From contig NZ_CAAHFH010000001.1 of the NCBI RefSeq assembly GCF_900890705.1, positions 2,604,001-2,668,000 on the forward strand: a DNA stretch of 64,000 nucleotides. Reading direction: 5' to 3'. Made by a program: the position numbers and the translations under genes. Position 1 is the stretch's first letter; every line of letters begins with the position of its first letter. Shown piece by piece: positions 10,201 through 17,784 of the stretch. The DNA comes from Pontiella sulfatireligans. Lineage in GTDB: Bacteria; Verrucomicrobiota; Kiritimatiellia; Kiritimatiellales; Pontiellaceae. Below the pieces are notes generated by a model that was given only the letters and a program-made list of their open reading frames with translations, ran no database searches and was not told where the DNA came from.

Positions 10201-10355
10201 GTCCCGCCTGCATGATAGGCATATTCCAACCTTCCGGAAGTGTTCACATCAGTGGCACCAGCAATAATCGCCGCCCCACCCCATTCAATCGTTGCGGCCT
10301 GCGTGGTTCCGGACATCAACACAATGGCTACCATTTTACTTAATACACTATTCAT
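7203..10355 (-). CDS. Secreted alpha/beta-hydrolase (acetyl-xylan-esterase-like) with module and shared tail
   Basis: 1050 residues with signal peptide 1-21. Residues about 22-205 form a beta-rich domain (TLTNLTAGQEYEVQFWAND) resembling carbohydrate-binding jelly rolls. Residues about 210-540 are an alpha/beta hydrolase: oxyanion-loop LAHGAGSG near 290, nucleophile elbow G-V-S-W-G-G with Ser391, an Asp in SWPTDPHFP and a His in GMTHNHP, which completes a plausible catalytic triad. The nearest families are acetyl-xylan-esterase / dienelactone-hydrolase-type and PhoPQ-related hydrolases. An Ig-like segment, one copy of the unnamed module (about 730-910) and the shared tail follow. It sits 12 bp after the 10368 gene and 59 bp before the start of the 3685 gene, consistent with an operon. 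Removal of ester groups from a polysaccharide is the likely job; the substrate is unknown. Confidence 0.7.
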   Translation of the reverse strand: MNSVLSKMVAIVLMSGTTQAATIEWGGAAIIAGATDVNTSGRLEYAYHAGGTSAVTLNGVVFVAGGTDFGGDVTLGGTPVAFSNFGQNAAPFNTLSSDYQSLLDAGVYNNATVKTDPVTVTLTNLTAGQEYEVQFWANDSRNSAGRYLTLASGANTVDLDYNSTDVLGGVGQHVIGMFTADGTSQSFTVTPNVALAFNAIQVRNLTPVSDYQAELDTVLALGNLTNAPTLYTTNYVATTWAAVSAEIVSSGEAQPVLYEGLDYNGHPTRIFAWVGLPADLSEPVPAVVLAHGAGSGTAYKEWVDLWNARGYAAIAMDFNGKMSDTNAVATALPSYRGPVQDGRYDNSVTYPAVALTNHWMYHCVADVVLANSLLRSMPEVNEDHVGLMGVSWGGTITSTTIGIDTRLRFAVPTYGCGHLYDSYSLYSHLADCELYKQVWDPMVRIHRATMPVLWYSWPTDPHFPVDCQAETYLAMSGEHMVTLIPGMTHNHPAAWNREDSYTFANSIVSNGTPWCKQQSLELSNNVATVTFTSTKTLDGAELVSTKGTGYAGDLTWTQTSATLSSNGGGSWTVTATLPDDTTGWFVNVLSDTLVVSSDYQEIINLIPDQLELNHSIYANQSTGRVDVAFTAPTNVEIVEIRIGNQSHPGAITNVTVAPFVETNAYPATFPVWIGFDNTVAGLADGETASATLILVWHELDGSTDQVELPIQVAAYTTLHADVDIFATATANYGSNTVATMVSEVLTAPDGLATFQIAFDVTPMTAGSSVSSGNVTDQTTAQSWGIFAAGETDGALYTFDGDTAEVAEPIDNLQVTNFNAHGGSQTINDITGLSFKSIEIANGNHARDNVGVLVNSGVYENLGQLSREIYTIDLEGLSGVTPPVTNLAIKPMSTSGSNRFTVNSIKVKYTVAFSGSAYSTWASGYGLVDDDALPGADVENGGLGDGYDNLAEFALGMNPTNSDAGARESVGIAVEGGTNYFEYVHNRRSDYAAQDLSYLLIDSTNLVNSSSSTNAQDQIMVGSAVEGYEPVTNRYITDESSKFIELKIEQN

Positions 10356-10367
10356 TTTTCCAACCTA

Positions 10368-13300
10368 TCAGTCCTTCTGAATCTCGAGCTTGATATACTT
10401 TACGGGATCATCGGTTAAATACCGGTTGGTGACCGGCTCATAGCCATCAACGGCAGGTCCGACCAAAACCTGATCCTGCGCATTTGTGCTGGAACTTGAA
10501 TTGACTAAGTTCGTTGAATCGATCAGCAGATAGGACAAGCCCTGCGCTCCATAATCCGTTCGGCGGCTGTGGACATACTCAAAATAGTTTGTCCCGCCAT
10601 CGACCGCAGTACCTACGAATTCATTGGAACCTGCATCCGAGTTCGTCGGATTCATGCCCAGCGCATATTCCGCTAGGTTATCGTAACCGTCGCCAATGCC
10701 GCCATTCTCTGTATCGGCAGTGGACAGCGCGTTGTCGCCTGTCAGACCGTAATCGGATGCCCAGGTTGAATAACTAGATGCCGGAACCACGATATAGCTC
10801 ACCTCAATGCTGTTGACCGACCATTTGTCAGTGGTCGAAGCGTTGCCGACTGCGAGAGAAAAATTGGATACCGAAGCCGATCCCGCAAGCGTTTCAAGAT
10901 CGAAAACAAAGGGGTTGGTGGCTTGTTTCGTTCCGCCGGGATTATTGGTCACGCCATTGGCCACAACCACAACACGGTCATTGGGGGATTGACTGTCGGC
11001 GATCGTAACGGACTTGAAGGAAAGATCCGTAATGTTTTCCAAGGTCAGACTGCTTCCACTGGCGTTGAAATTGGTCACCCGCAGGTTGGCGATGCCCTCC
11101 ACAGACTCATCTGCATCGCCTTTAAAAATCATCATGTGATTACCGAGCTCGCCCGGCGAATAAACTCCCCAGCTGTTGCCCGTCGTGCTGCCGCCGCCAT
11201 CCCCGCTCCGGATGCTTGTTCCAGACATTGGAACAACGTCGAACGCAATCTGGAAGGTTGCCGCTCCATACGACTGCACCGCCGACACCATGGGCGCGAC
11301 CGCGTCCGTTCCATAATTGGTCGTTGCGGCGGCCGGAATCTGAACGGGTTGAATCTCATTCACGACCAGCTCAACCGTTCTGGAGGCGCCCTTCGATCCG
11401 TTCATCGCTTGCAGTTCAAAGGAATAACCGATGGAGTCCGGCTCCGTTGGGACACCGCTCAAAACCCACACTCCAGATCCCGGGCTGGACTCCTCTGCTG
11501 TTAACCATGAAGGATGATTGGTGAGCAGGAGATCCGTAATGCTCCCTCCCGCGGGATCCCAAAAATCAAAGCCGTCGGTTAATTCATGAGTATAGGACTG
11601 CCCGCTGGTTGCGTCCGGCAAGGGGGTATCCGCCCTCCGCCAGTTCGGTGCTAACGGAAATTGATTTGTACTTAAATGCGCATCCGTCAGTTCCAGCTGC
11701 GCAAGTGCATACGGTTGCAACGTAAGATTGTAACCCGGATTCTCCAGATTCACAATAATGAGAGGCGTCCCCCAGGTGATGGCCCCTCCATCAATCAGCC
11801 CTACGCTGTTCCACTCAACAAATTCCTCATCGGTCAGGCAACCCGTTTTCCCCGCATTCCACGACGTGGTGCTTTGTTTCGGGAAGAAATGGCCAACCAC
11901 CTTGTCGTTCCAGGTCCTGCCATCATCTCTAAAAGCATATCCAGCATAATCTCGCATCCATTCAACTACATGATAATTGTATGTATATAGAGTCTCATTT
12001 TCAACCATATCACCTGCACCGCCAAAGGGGTGTCCGAACGTATAATCATCAAAAAGAGTTGCTGTAGAAAAAGGATTATCTACCCGGTCACCAACACTGT
12101 TGTTAAATGCAATCGCCGCCTTCGGATTCCCCGCATGACAAGCATTCGCAAAAGCTTCGTAAATCCGCTGATCATCCAAAGCGCCGCTTTCCGGATCATC
12201 CCCGCAGGCTTCCATAATATTGTCCGCTGAATCAAAACACCAGGCATCAATCAGATCGCCATATCGAACGGCATACTCTTTGAGAACAAACTCCGCGTAG
12301 CAGAACATATAAGGACGGTTCGAATGCACCTCGTCCGTGTGATACGGCTGACTGTTAATGAAGGCCTGAGCCGTTGTATTTGTATCACACCAGGCCGTCC
12401 AACGGGCTGATACGTCGGGATAATCATCTGGAATGCTATCCGGGATACGGGCCAGCAGATTGTAGGAATTCACATACACTTCCACTTTCAATCCTGCGTC
12501 GTTGAGCGCGTTAAGATAGCTTAAAAACGGATCCGGTGCTGATGCACGCGGAACCACCAGATTAATCGGGTCGTTGTTGTCATCCATATCGCCCTGCCAA
12601 AAACTTTCAATCAAATCATGGGGAGCCATGTGCACCGGAGAATAGATATTGGGGCTGGCCAGGCCGAGTTGGACGTAATCAATCGTTTTCAGGTCTTCGA
12701 TTTGCGTCACGAATTCATCAATCGTCACCCCTTCAATATTACCGTTGTACGTTCTCTCCGGCAGCCACAACGCACCCCAGGCGCCACGCAACCAGTCCGC
12801 GCGCCCACCCAATCCAGGGAGAGGATTATATGTTTCCAGCTTCAGGGATTGAATCGATTTGCTCGTGTCATCCTGTCCATAGACGACCACATGATAGCTC
12901 TTCGATAGATCAAATCCCCCCGCAATCACTCCGGATGCCTCGGTGACACCATTAATCGAATATTGCCACGCTCCATCCGGCCCGATATCCAGCACCACCC
13001 AGGATGACGAATCGGGAACGAATTGGACGTTGTCGCCCGACGGATCCAGCGTCGTGCGCAACGAACCGTCGGTAAAGTTCAGCCCTCGCGCCCCGACACC
13101 ATTATCGGTCGTCAGATTGACGCCCAGACTGTACACATCCGTCGTAACTGTAAAAGGATTGTAGTTGGTATAGGAGGAAAGATCGGTATCGGAGCTGATC
13201 AACCCGAAAGAAAAGTTATGGGATTCCAGATTACCAACACTGTCCGTCGTGTAATAAACCGTCAGTTTAAACCCCTCGTCCGACTGAAAAACGTTTTCCG

Positions 13301-13529
13301 AATACAGCAATGCCCGGCTCGCATCGACCGTACCGCTCGAAACAAAGGTCGCATTCCCGTCATCGGTCCAGGAATGCGCCTCAATGGTTTTATTGACCGC
13401 ACCTCCGCCAATGCCGTTGGTATTCACCGCCAGCGAGTCGTTGTCAAAGTGGTCCTGATAAAAAACCTCAGCCTGCGTGGCGAACGCCGCCAGCAAATAA
13501 ATACTTAATGCACATTGTACTCTCTTCAC
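10368..13529 (-). CDS. Secreted multidomain protein with a GH29-like domain (paralogue of the 3685 gene)
   Basis: 1053 residues from a GTG at 13529 preceded by GAGGG; the signal peptide MKRVQCALSIYLLAAFATQA follows. Residues about 21-230 form a LamG/concanavalin-like beta-sandwich (FYQDHFDNDSL near its start). Residues about 235-640 match the GH29-like domain of the 3685 product block by block (RADWLRGAWG, YSPVHMAPHDLIESFWQGD, FVLKEYAVRYGDLIDAWCFD, GGAITWG). Then one putative Ig fold, one module copy (about 740-920) and the shared tail (925-1053). It is the first gene of a probable three-gene operon (10368, 7203, 3685) served by operator site 2. The unusual ~180-base leader contains several inverted repeats. 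GH29-like assignment is tentative. Confidence 0.7.
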   Translation of the reverse strand: MKRVQCALSIYLLAAFATQAEVFYQDHFDNDSLAVNTNGIGGGAVNKTIEAHSWTDDGNATFVSSGTVDASRALLYSENVFQSDEGFKLTVYYTTDSVGNLESHNFSFGLISSDTDLSSYTNYNPFTVTTDVYSLGVNLTTDNGVGARGLNFTDGSLRTTLDPSGDNVQFVPDSSSWVVLDIGPDGAWQYSINGVTEASGVIAGGFDLSKSYHVVVYGQDDTSKSIQSLKLETYNPLPGLGGRADWLRGAWGALWLPERTYNGNIEGVTIDEFVTQIEDLKTIDYVQLGLASPNIYSPVHMAPHDLIESFWQGDMDDNNDPINLVVPRASAPDPFLSYLNALNDAGLKVEVYVNSYNLLARIPDSIPDDYPDVSARWTAWCDTNTTAQAFINSQPYHTDEVHSNRPYMFCYAEFVLKEYAVRYGDLIDAWCFDSADNIMEACGDDPESGALDDQRIYEAFANACHAGNPKAAIAFNNSVGDRVDNPFSTATLFDDYTFGHPFGGAGDMVENETLYTYNYHVVEWMRDYAGYAFRDDGRTWNDKVVGHFFPKQSTTSWNAGKTGCLTDEEFVEWNSVGLIDGGAITWGTPLIIVNLENPGYNLTLQPYALAQLELTDAHLSTNQFPLAPNWRRADTPLPDATSGQSYTHELTDGFDFWDPAGGSITDLLLTNHPSWLTAEESSPGSGVWVLSGVPTEPDSIGYSFELQAMNGSKGASRTVELVVNEIQPVQIPAAATTNYGTDAVAPMVSAVQSYGAATFQIAFDVVPMSGTSIRSGDGGGSTTGNSWGVYSPGELGNHMMIFKGDADESVEGIANLRVTNFNASGSSLTLENITDLSFKSVTIADSQSPNDRVVVVANGVTNNPGGTKQATNPFVFDLETLAGSASVSNFSLAVGNASTTDKWSVNSIEVSYIVVPASSYSTWASDYGLTGDNALSTADTENGGIGDGYDNLAEYALGMNPTNSDAGSNEFVGTAVDGGTNYFEYVHSRRTDYGAQGLSYLLIDSTNLVNSSSSTNAQDQVLVGPAVDGYEPVTNRYLTDDPVKYIKLEIQKD
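11219..11233. repeat. TTCCA-N5-TGGAA palindrome
   Basis: TTCCAGACATTGGAA, inside the 10368 gene; on the coding strand it reads as V-P-M-S-G-T. One of about 13 copies in the window. Confidence 0.6.
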
Positions 13530-13712
13530 TTGGCCCTCTTATTTGGTTCATGACCCATTTCCGGGGAACGCTTTCCATCGCTACGCTCAGGGGAAGCGTT
13601 ACTACACCAATAATGCGCCAGGTGCAGCACCGCTTCACCGCCGACAGGCGGAAAGCGGTTTCAGCGCAATGATCTATTTTATCGACAATTACGGGTTCCC
13701 GATTACGAAAGC

Positions 13713-13759
13713 ATTCTGCGCGATCCTGACCATCTGCCAATCCCAATTATCTGGGATAG
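13713..13759 (-). promoter_or_regulatory. Palindromic operator plus -10, site 2
   Basis: CAATCCCA-N6-TGGGATAG at 13738-13759, one mismatch from the site 1 and 3 arms. Reading minus, TGGGATT (13745-13739) is followed by 20 bases and then CAGAAT (13718-13713). It drives the 10368-7203-3685 run with a ~180-base leader. Confidence 0.6.
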
Positions 13760-13865
13760 AATGAACGGTATTGCGAAATCATCGGCCTTGCAGCGGTTGG
13801 CGGCCGGCTCGCAAGCATCGATAGCTAAACGTTTTTGATCATCATCTGAACGTTTACCTTTTTAG

Positions 13866-13899
13866 AAAAAAAAACGCCGCTTCGGTCAGAAACGGCGTT
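13866..13899 (-). terminator. Rho-independent terminator of the PEP-CTERM gene
   Basis: Stem AACGCCG (13873-13879) / CGGCGTT (13893-13899) with a 13-base loop. On the minus strand it is followed by a run of T. It starts 21 bp after the stop codon. Confidence 0.85.
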
Positions 13900-13919
13900 A
13901 TTCTTTTACCCGTTTGCGA

Positions 13920-14879
13920 TCACATCATAAAACGGCGACGGATGAACAGGATACCGCCGGCGGTAGCCATGACCATCCCCAGCGTGGCCGGTTCCGGAAT
14001 AACGGTCAGAAAACCGGTACTTTCGGAAAACTCATAATCAGCACCATTCTCAGAGATGCTCCACACACCGTCGGATTCGGCAAAACTACCCACCGTACTG
14101 AGTGCGGTGAACGAATCTTCAAAAGATTCGTTGAGGTTCGCCACATCGACGATCTGCCATGAATCACCATCCGTGGTGCTGGCACCGGTCAGGTCAAAAC
14201 GGAAGCGGCCGAGGAGAGTCGCCTGCCCACTGCCGGAGAGACTGTTATTCACATCATCATCATCGATATCGAAAAGCAGCTGACCACCACTAAGCAGAGT
14301 CAACTTGCCGTCATTGATCACCGTGCTGCCTGTATAGTCGTTGTTCGCACTGCTGAATCGCAGTGTGCCTGAACCGGTCTTAATAATGTCATTGGCACCA
14401 GTGATACGCGCCGACAAATTAAGAAGACCGGTACCATTATGGACAATATCCAAATTACTAGCGAGAACGAGCGGGTTCTGATTAGTCACCACCCCGTCGG
14501 GTGTAGCGTATGTTGCTGTTATTGTAATATCAGCAGATATACCGGACTGAACTGTCATGGTTGCATTCCCCGAATCGGCACTCATTGTGAGGGAGCGAGG
14601 TAAAGTAGTAGCCCTATTGATACCGAAACCATAGGCAACAGTAATATTATTACTAAATGTAATGCTGCGAGCAGTTATATTATTGTACGTACTCCCAGGC
14701 GCCTTCCCTGCACTTGTCAAGATCAAGTCAGCAGTGTTGTTCCAAACAGGAGGTGCGTCCCAGTTTCCAACGTTTGTCATACGTGTTTTGGCATCCAGTC
14801 CCGTCCATGTGTAGGTAGCCGCCTGCGCGACACCCGCCGCCAGCAACGAAATTCCTAATATACATACTAGTTTATTCAT
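13920..14879 (-). CDS. PEP-CTERM protein with an autotransporter-type beta repeat
   Basis: 319 residues with signal peptide MNKLVCILGISLLAAGVAQA. Near residues 170-200 is a passenger-associated beta-strand repeat (IIKTGSGTLRFS, NDYTGSTVINDGKLTL). The C-terminus is a textbook PEP-CTERM sorting signal: V-I-P-E-P-A-T-L-G, a hydrophobic stretch, then the basic end IRRRFMM. In known systems this tail is cut by an exosortase, and such proteins are often linked to exopolysaccharide or biofilm matrix. No exosortase gene is in the window. It is monocistronic: own terminator, and own operator/promoter (site 3) with a ~63-base leader. The adhesive or matrix role is inferred from the tail only. Confidence 0.9.
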   Translation of the reverse strand: MNKLVCILGISLLAAGVAQAATYTWTGLDAKTRMTNVGNWDAPPVWNNTADLILTSAGKAPGSTYNNITARSITFSNNITVAYGFGINRATTLPRSLTMSADSGNATMTVQSGISADITITATYATPDGVVTNQNPLVLASNLDIVHNGTGLLNLSARITGANDIIKTGSGTLRFSSANNDYTGSTVINDGKLTLLSGGQLLFDIDDDDVNNSLSGSGQATLLGRFRFDLTGASTTDGDSWQIVDVANLNESFEDSFTALSTVGSFAESDGVWSISENGADYEFSESTGFLTVIPEPATLGMVMATAGGILFIRRRFMM

Positions 14880-14948
14880 ATTTTTCTCCTTTTCTACATC
14901 GCTAACCCTATATGGGCAGGCTCTGGACTTTTTCTAATTGGAAGCATT

Positions 14949-14995
14949 ATCGTACGCGATCCATAAAATCCGTCTATCCCAATATATTGGGATAG
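14949..14995 (-). promoter_or_regulatory. Palindromic operator plus -10, site 3
   Basis: CTATCCCA-N6-TGGGATAG at 14974-14995 (perfect arms, N6 = ATATAT). Reading minus, TGGGATA (14981-14975), 20 bases, then TACGAT (14954-14949). The start codon of the PEP-CTERM gene is 14879. Confidence 0.7.
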
Positions 14996-15040
14996 CGCCC
15001 CGATTCTCCTGAACGAGTTCTACCGGTGCTCTCTTAACCA

Positions 15041-15103
15041 CAAAATGCACATAACTCTCAAAAAGATCGGATCGTCTCGATTTCGTGGGTTATGTGCATT
15101 TTG
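15041..15103. repeat. 15-bp perfect inverted repeat (hairpin)
   Basis: CAAAATGCACATAAC (15041-15055) and its exact reverse complement (15089-15103), separated by 33 bases. No T tract follows on either strand, so it is not a standard terminator. It lies beyond the 3' end of the EF-hand gene. Confidence 0.65.
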
Positions 15104-15202
15104 AGGTAAAAACCCGCACGAGCGGTGCTCGGCCTGCCGGATTTTCAGCTCGATTCAGCCTTGGATTAATATCAAAATCCTACAGCTTTGGAGCAAAGGC
15201 CG

Positions 15203-15511
15203 TTATTGTTCTGCGGTGCCCGCACCCTTTTCTTTTTTCGGGGCGGTCTTTTTGACCACGTCATCCGCCGTCAGGAAGCCGTCTTTATTTGTATCCTTCT
15301 TCGCGAAGATATTCTCGGCTCTCTTCTGGTTGTATTCGATTCCCTTTTTTTCAGCGTTCTTTTTTGCAAGAGCCAAGAACTCCTCTTTGCTGACCTTTCC
15401 GTCTTTGTCTGTATCCGCGGTACGCGTCTTCTCCGCCGGCTTCTCCTTTGCCGATGCATCCATCGCAACAAAACCAACCAGCACCAACATCGTTAACAAT
15501 AAACGTTTCAT
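15203..15511 (-). CDS. Small secreted EF-hand protein
   Basis: About 102 residues from the ATG at 15511, chosen because AAGGA lies upstream and the product starts with a clean signal peptide (MKRLLLTMLVLVGFVAMDASA); an earlier in-frame Met lacks both. Two EF-hand loops are visible: D-T-D-K-D-G-K-V-S-K-E-E and D-T-N-K-D-G-F-L-T-A-D-D, joined by a Lys-rich helix. The pair resembles the C-terminal tails of the sulfatases at 25476 and 35226 in loop sequence and spacing. It probably binds calcium outside the cytoplasm; the partner is unknown. It is preceded by operator site 4, which sits between this gene and the divergent two-component system. Confidence 0.85.
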   Translation of the reverse strand: MKRLLLTMLVLVGFVAMDASAKEKPAEKTRTADTDKDGKVSKEEFLALAKKNAEKKGIEYNQKRAENIFAKKDTNKDGFLTADDVVKKTAPKKEKGAGTAEQ

Positions 15512-15583
15512 AACTGTGTTCCTTATTTTCATCTGCTTTTGCGCTCCGAGGAAAGCCGCCTGCCTTCCCCTAACTGAAACCTC

Positions 15584-15630
15584 ACTGTACAATACCCGCA
15601 AAATCTGTGTATCCCACTTTTCTGGGATAG
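15584..15630 (-). promoter_or_regulatory. Palindromic operator plus -10, site 4
   Basis: GTATCCCA-N6-TGGGATAG at 15609-15630 (N6 = CTTTTC, as in site 1). Reading minus, TGGGATA (15616-15610), 20 bases, then TACAGT (15589-15584). It lies 73 bp from the EF-hand start and ~155 bp from the divergent sensor kinase start, so it could also affect that gene. Confidence 0.7.
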
Positions 15631-15783
15631 TCCTATTTCATAAAATTCATGCGATTTGAATGTCGGGTTGCCCTGTAACACTAAGGACTAGGCTGGTGCG
15701 CAGGGAGTCATGTTCGTGGGGGCTGACGTTCATCGTTCAAATTTTTGATTCTGACTCTCGGCCAGAGCGTGATATAAACCAGT

Positions 15784-17784
15784 ATGCGTTGCAATCGATC
15801 CATACTGATGCTGCTTCTACTGGCCGGACTGCTTCCGGCCACGGCCGCCCCTGTCGGTGAAACGTTGAATGCTCTCTCCCTGCCGGCACTCGAACAACGT
15901 CGAGGAGCCATTGAAGCCGAGCTGGGGGACCTCGCCAGCTACAGCCTGCGCAGCGGCGTGGGCCCCATAGGATATCGCTCAGCAGCGCATATAGACGAAT
16001 TTAATTCGGAATGGGTGGAAATCGACTTTGGAGCCGCTTATCCGCTGGATGAAGTCATACTGGTACCGGTTATCCGGCGCGATTCCAAAACCGGATTTCA
16101 GGCCGACGGTTTTCCCAAACAGTTCCGCCTGATCGCCGGAACCGCCGATGACCGGAAAGGCCAGGTCATTGCCGAATATGCCAACGAGCAGAATTTTCTG
16201 CCGCGGATCGCTCCTCTTTCGATTCCCTGCAACGGCATAACCGCTTCATGGATACGGATTGAAGCCGAACACCTCACGCCTAGGGCCTTTGATGAAAAAT
16301 ATGTTTTCCAGCTCTCCGAAATCTTGGCTTTCAGCGGGCAGGAAAACGTGGCGATGCACCGCGAGGTCCAAGCGAAGTCGAACCGGCGCGACGGCCTTGC
16401 GTGGAACACCCAGTTTGTTGTGAACGGCTTTGTCCCTTATCTCATGAATGCAGCCACAGGCGAAAAAAGTGTCGCTTTCATCAGCCAAATGACCTCCAAC
16501 GCCCTCCCCGCACTGACCATCGATCTGGGAGAGAATCACCCGGTCTCCCGCCTGCATCTCCATGCGGTCGACCCGAGCGATGTCCTGCCTCAGGCTTTTT
16601 CCAGTGACTTTGGCATCCCGCATGAAATGCGCCTCGAAGGCGCGAGCCAGCCTGATTTTTCAGATGCTGAAACCTTGCTCAACCTGCACTTCGAAACCAT
16701 CTACGACATGGCTCCCGTCATGATGTGGGCCTTCCCCGAAACCACCAACCGCTATCTCCGGCTGAACATTACCGCCCCCGCCGCGGATCCACGCTACGGC
16801 CCCCTCTCGCCACGGTTTGGCTTCGCGGAAATCGAACTGTTTTCCAATGGAAGAAACATCGCACTCGGCAAACCGACATCGGCCATGAAAATCGTTGAAA
16901 ATCCGCACCGGCCCTTATCGCTCCTCACGGATGGACGCAATATGTATGGAACCATCCTGTCTGTGCGGGACTGGATGAACCAGCTGGTCCGCCGCCATGA
17001 TCTTGAAACGGAACGCCCGCTTGTTGCAGCGGAGCTGAACCGCCGCTACGCGTACCAACAGACCAAACTTCAACTCATGGGCTGGCTGGCCGTCCTGCTC
17101 GTCGGCGCCATCGGGTTTACCATGTTGATCGACTGGAACCTCCGCATGAGGCAGGTAGCCAAGCTCAGGGAACGCTTTGCCGCCGACCTGCACGACGAAC
17201 TCGGCGCCAATATCCATACCATCGGGTTGCTGAGCGATGCCGCCAAAAAAGCCCACGACTCCTCGGACGAATGGAACATGCTTCATCAGCGCATCCGCCA
17301 ATTGACCGAACGAACCGGAACCGCCATTCGGCACTTCTCCAACATCATAAATGCCGACGGGCTTTATCAAGGCCTCGTCGAAGATATGCAGCGGGCCGCC
17401 CAGCGCATCACCGCAAATCTTGAACACACCATTTCGATCGAAGGCGAACAATACATCGAGCAGCTCAAGGCCCGTACCCGCATCGACCTGTTCCTCTTCT
17501 ATAAAGAGAGCCTCATCAACATTTGCCGCCACTCCAATGCCACCTACTTCAATACAACGCTGGCCGCCACGCCCCGGGGGGAGATCGTCCTCACGGTCAG
17601 CGACAACGGAAAAGGCCTATCCGGCGCAAACATCCCCTCCTCGCTAAAACGCCGCGCCCGCCTGCTCAAAGCCAAGCTCACCATCAAAGAAATCCCCGAC
17701 GGCGGAACCTGCATCACATTGCGGCTCCGCCGCAGACTAACTCGAAACCTGAAACCTGAGACTCGAAACTTGAAATCGTCATGA
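15784..17784 (+). CDS. Sensor histidine kinase, NarL/DegS type, with discoidin-like ectodomain
   Basis: 666 residues. Signal peptide about 1-21. The extracytoplasmic part (22-430) contains two stretches resembling F5/8 type C (discoidin) beta-sandwiches: about 65-190 (EWVEIDFGAAYPLDEVILVP...WIRIEAE) and about 240-365 (TIDLGENHPVSRLHLHAVD...RYLRLNIT), both ending with a NIALGK-like or EILAFSG-like edge. One transmembrane helix (about 431-450) leads to a HisKA_3 dimerisation domain with phospho-acceptor His470 in ADLHDELGANIHT, and a HATPase_c domain with N-box E575-S-L-I-N579 and DNGKG (607-611). The fold suggests sensing of a sugar or glycan fragment in the periplasm (inference). It overlaps the response regulator by 4 bp (ATGA). 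The start ATG has only a weak ribosome site. Confidence 0.9.
   Translation: MRCNRSILMLLLLAGLLPATAAPVGETLNALSLPALEQRRGAIEAELGDLASYSLRSGVGPIGYRSAAHIDEFNSEWVEIDFGAAYPLDEVILVPVIRRDSKTGFQADGFPKQFRLIAGTADDRKGQVIAEYANEQNFLPRIAPLSIPCNGITASWIRIEAEHLTPRAFDEKYVFQLSEILAFSGQENVAMHREVQAKSNRRDGLAWNTQFVVNGFVPYLMNAATGEKSVAFISQMTSNALPALTIDLGENHPVSRLHLHAVDPSDVLPQAFSSDFGIPHEMRLEGASQPDFSDAETLLNLHFETIYDMAPVMMWAFPETTNRYLRLNITAPAADPRYGPLSPRFGFAEIELFSNGRNIALGKPTSAMKIVENPHRPLSLLTDGRNMYGTILSVRDWMNQLVRRHDLETERPLVAAELNRRYAYQQTKLQLMGWLAVLLVGAIGFTMLIDWNLRMRQVAKLRERFAADLHDELGANIHTIGLLSDAAKKAHDSSDEWNMLHQRIRQLTERTGTAIRHFSNIINADGLYQGLVEDMQRAAQRITANLEHTISIEGEQYIEQLKARTRIDLFLFYKESLINICRHSNATYFNTTLAATPRGEIVLTVSDNGKGLSGANIPSSLKRRARLLKAKLTIKEIPDGGTCITLRLRRRLTRNLKPETRNLKSS

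Larger units (their letters stand above)
13530..13919. other. Intergenic stretch: long leader, inverted repeats, operator site 2, terminator
   Basis: No gene seen. It holds two inverted repeats (AACGCTT...AAGCGTT at about 13567-13599 and CCGCTT...GGCGGAAAGCGG at about 13630-13658), operator site 2 (13713-13759), and the terminator of the PEP-CTERM gene (13866-13899). Confidence 0.6.
14880..15202. other. Intergenic stretch with operator site 3 and a long hairpin
   Basis: Carries operator/promoter site 3 (14949-14995) and a 15-bp inverted repeat (15041-15103). Nothing else recognised; no clear terminator for the EF-hand gene. Confidence 0.6.
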
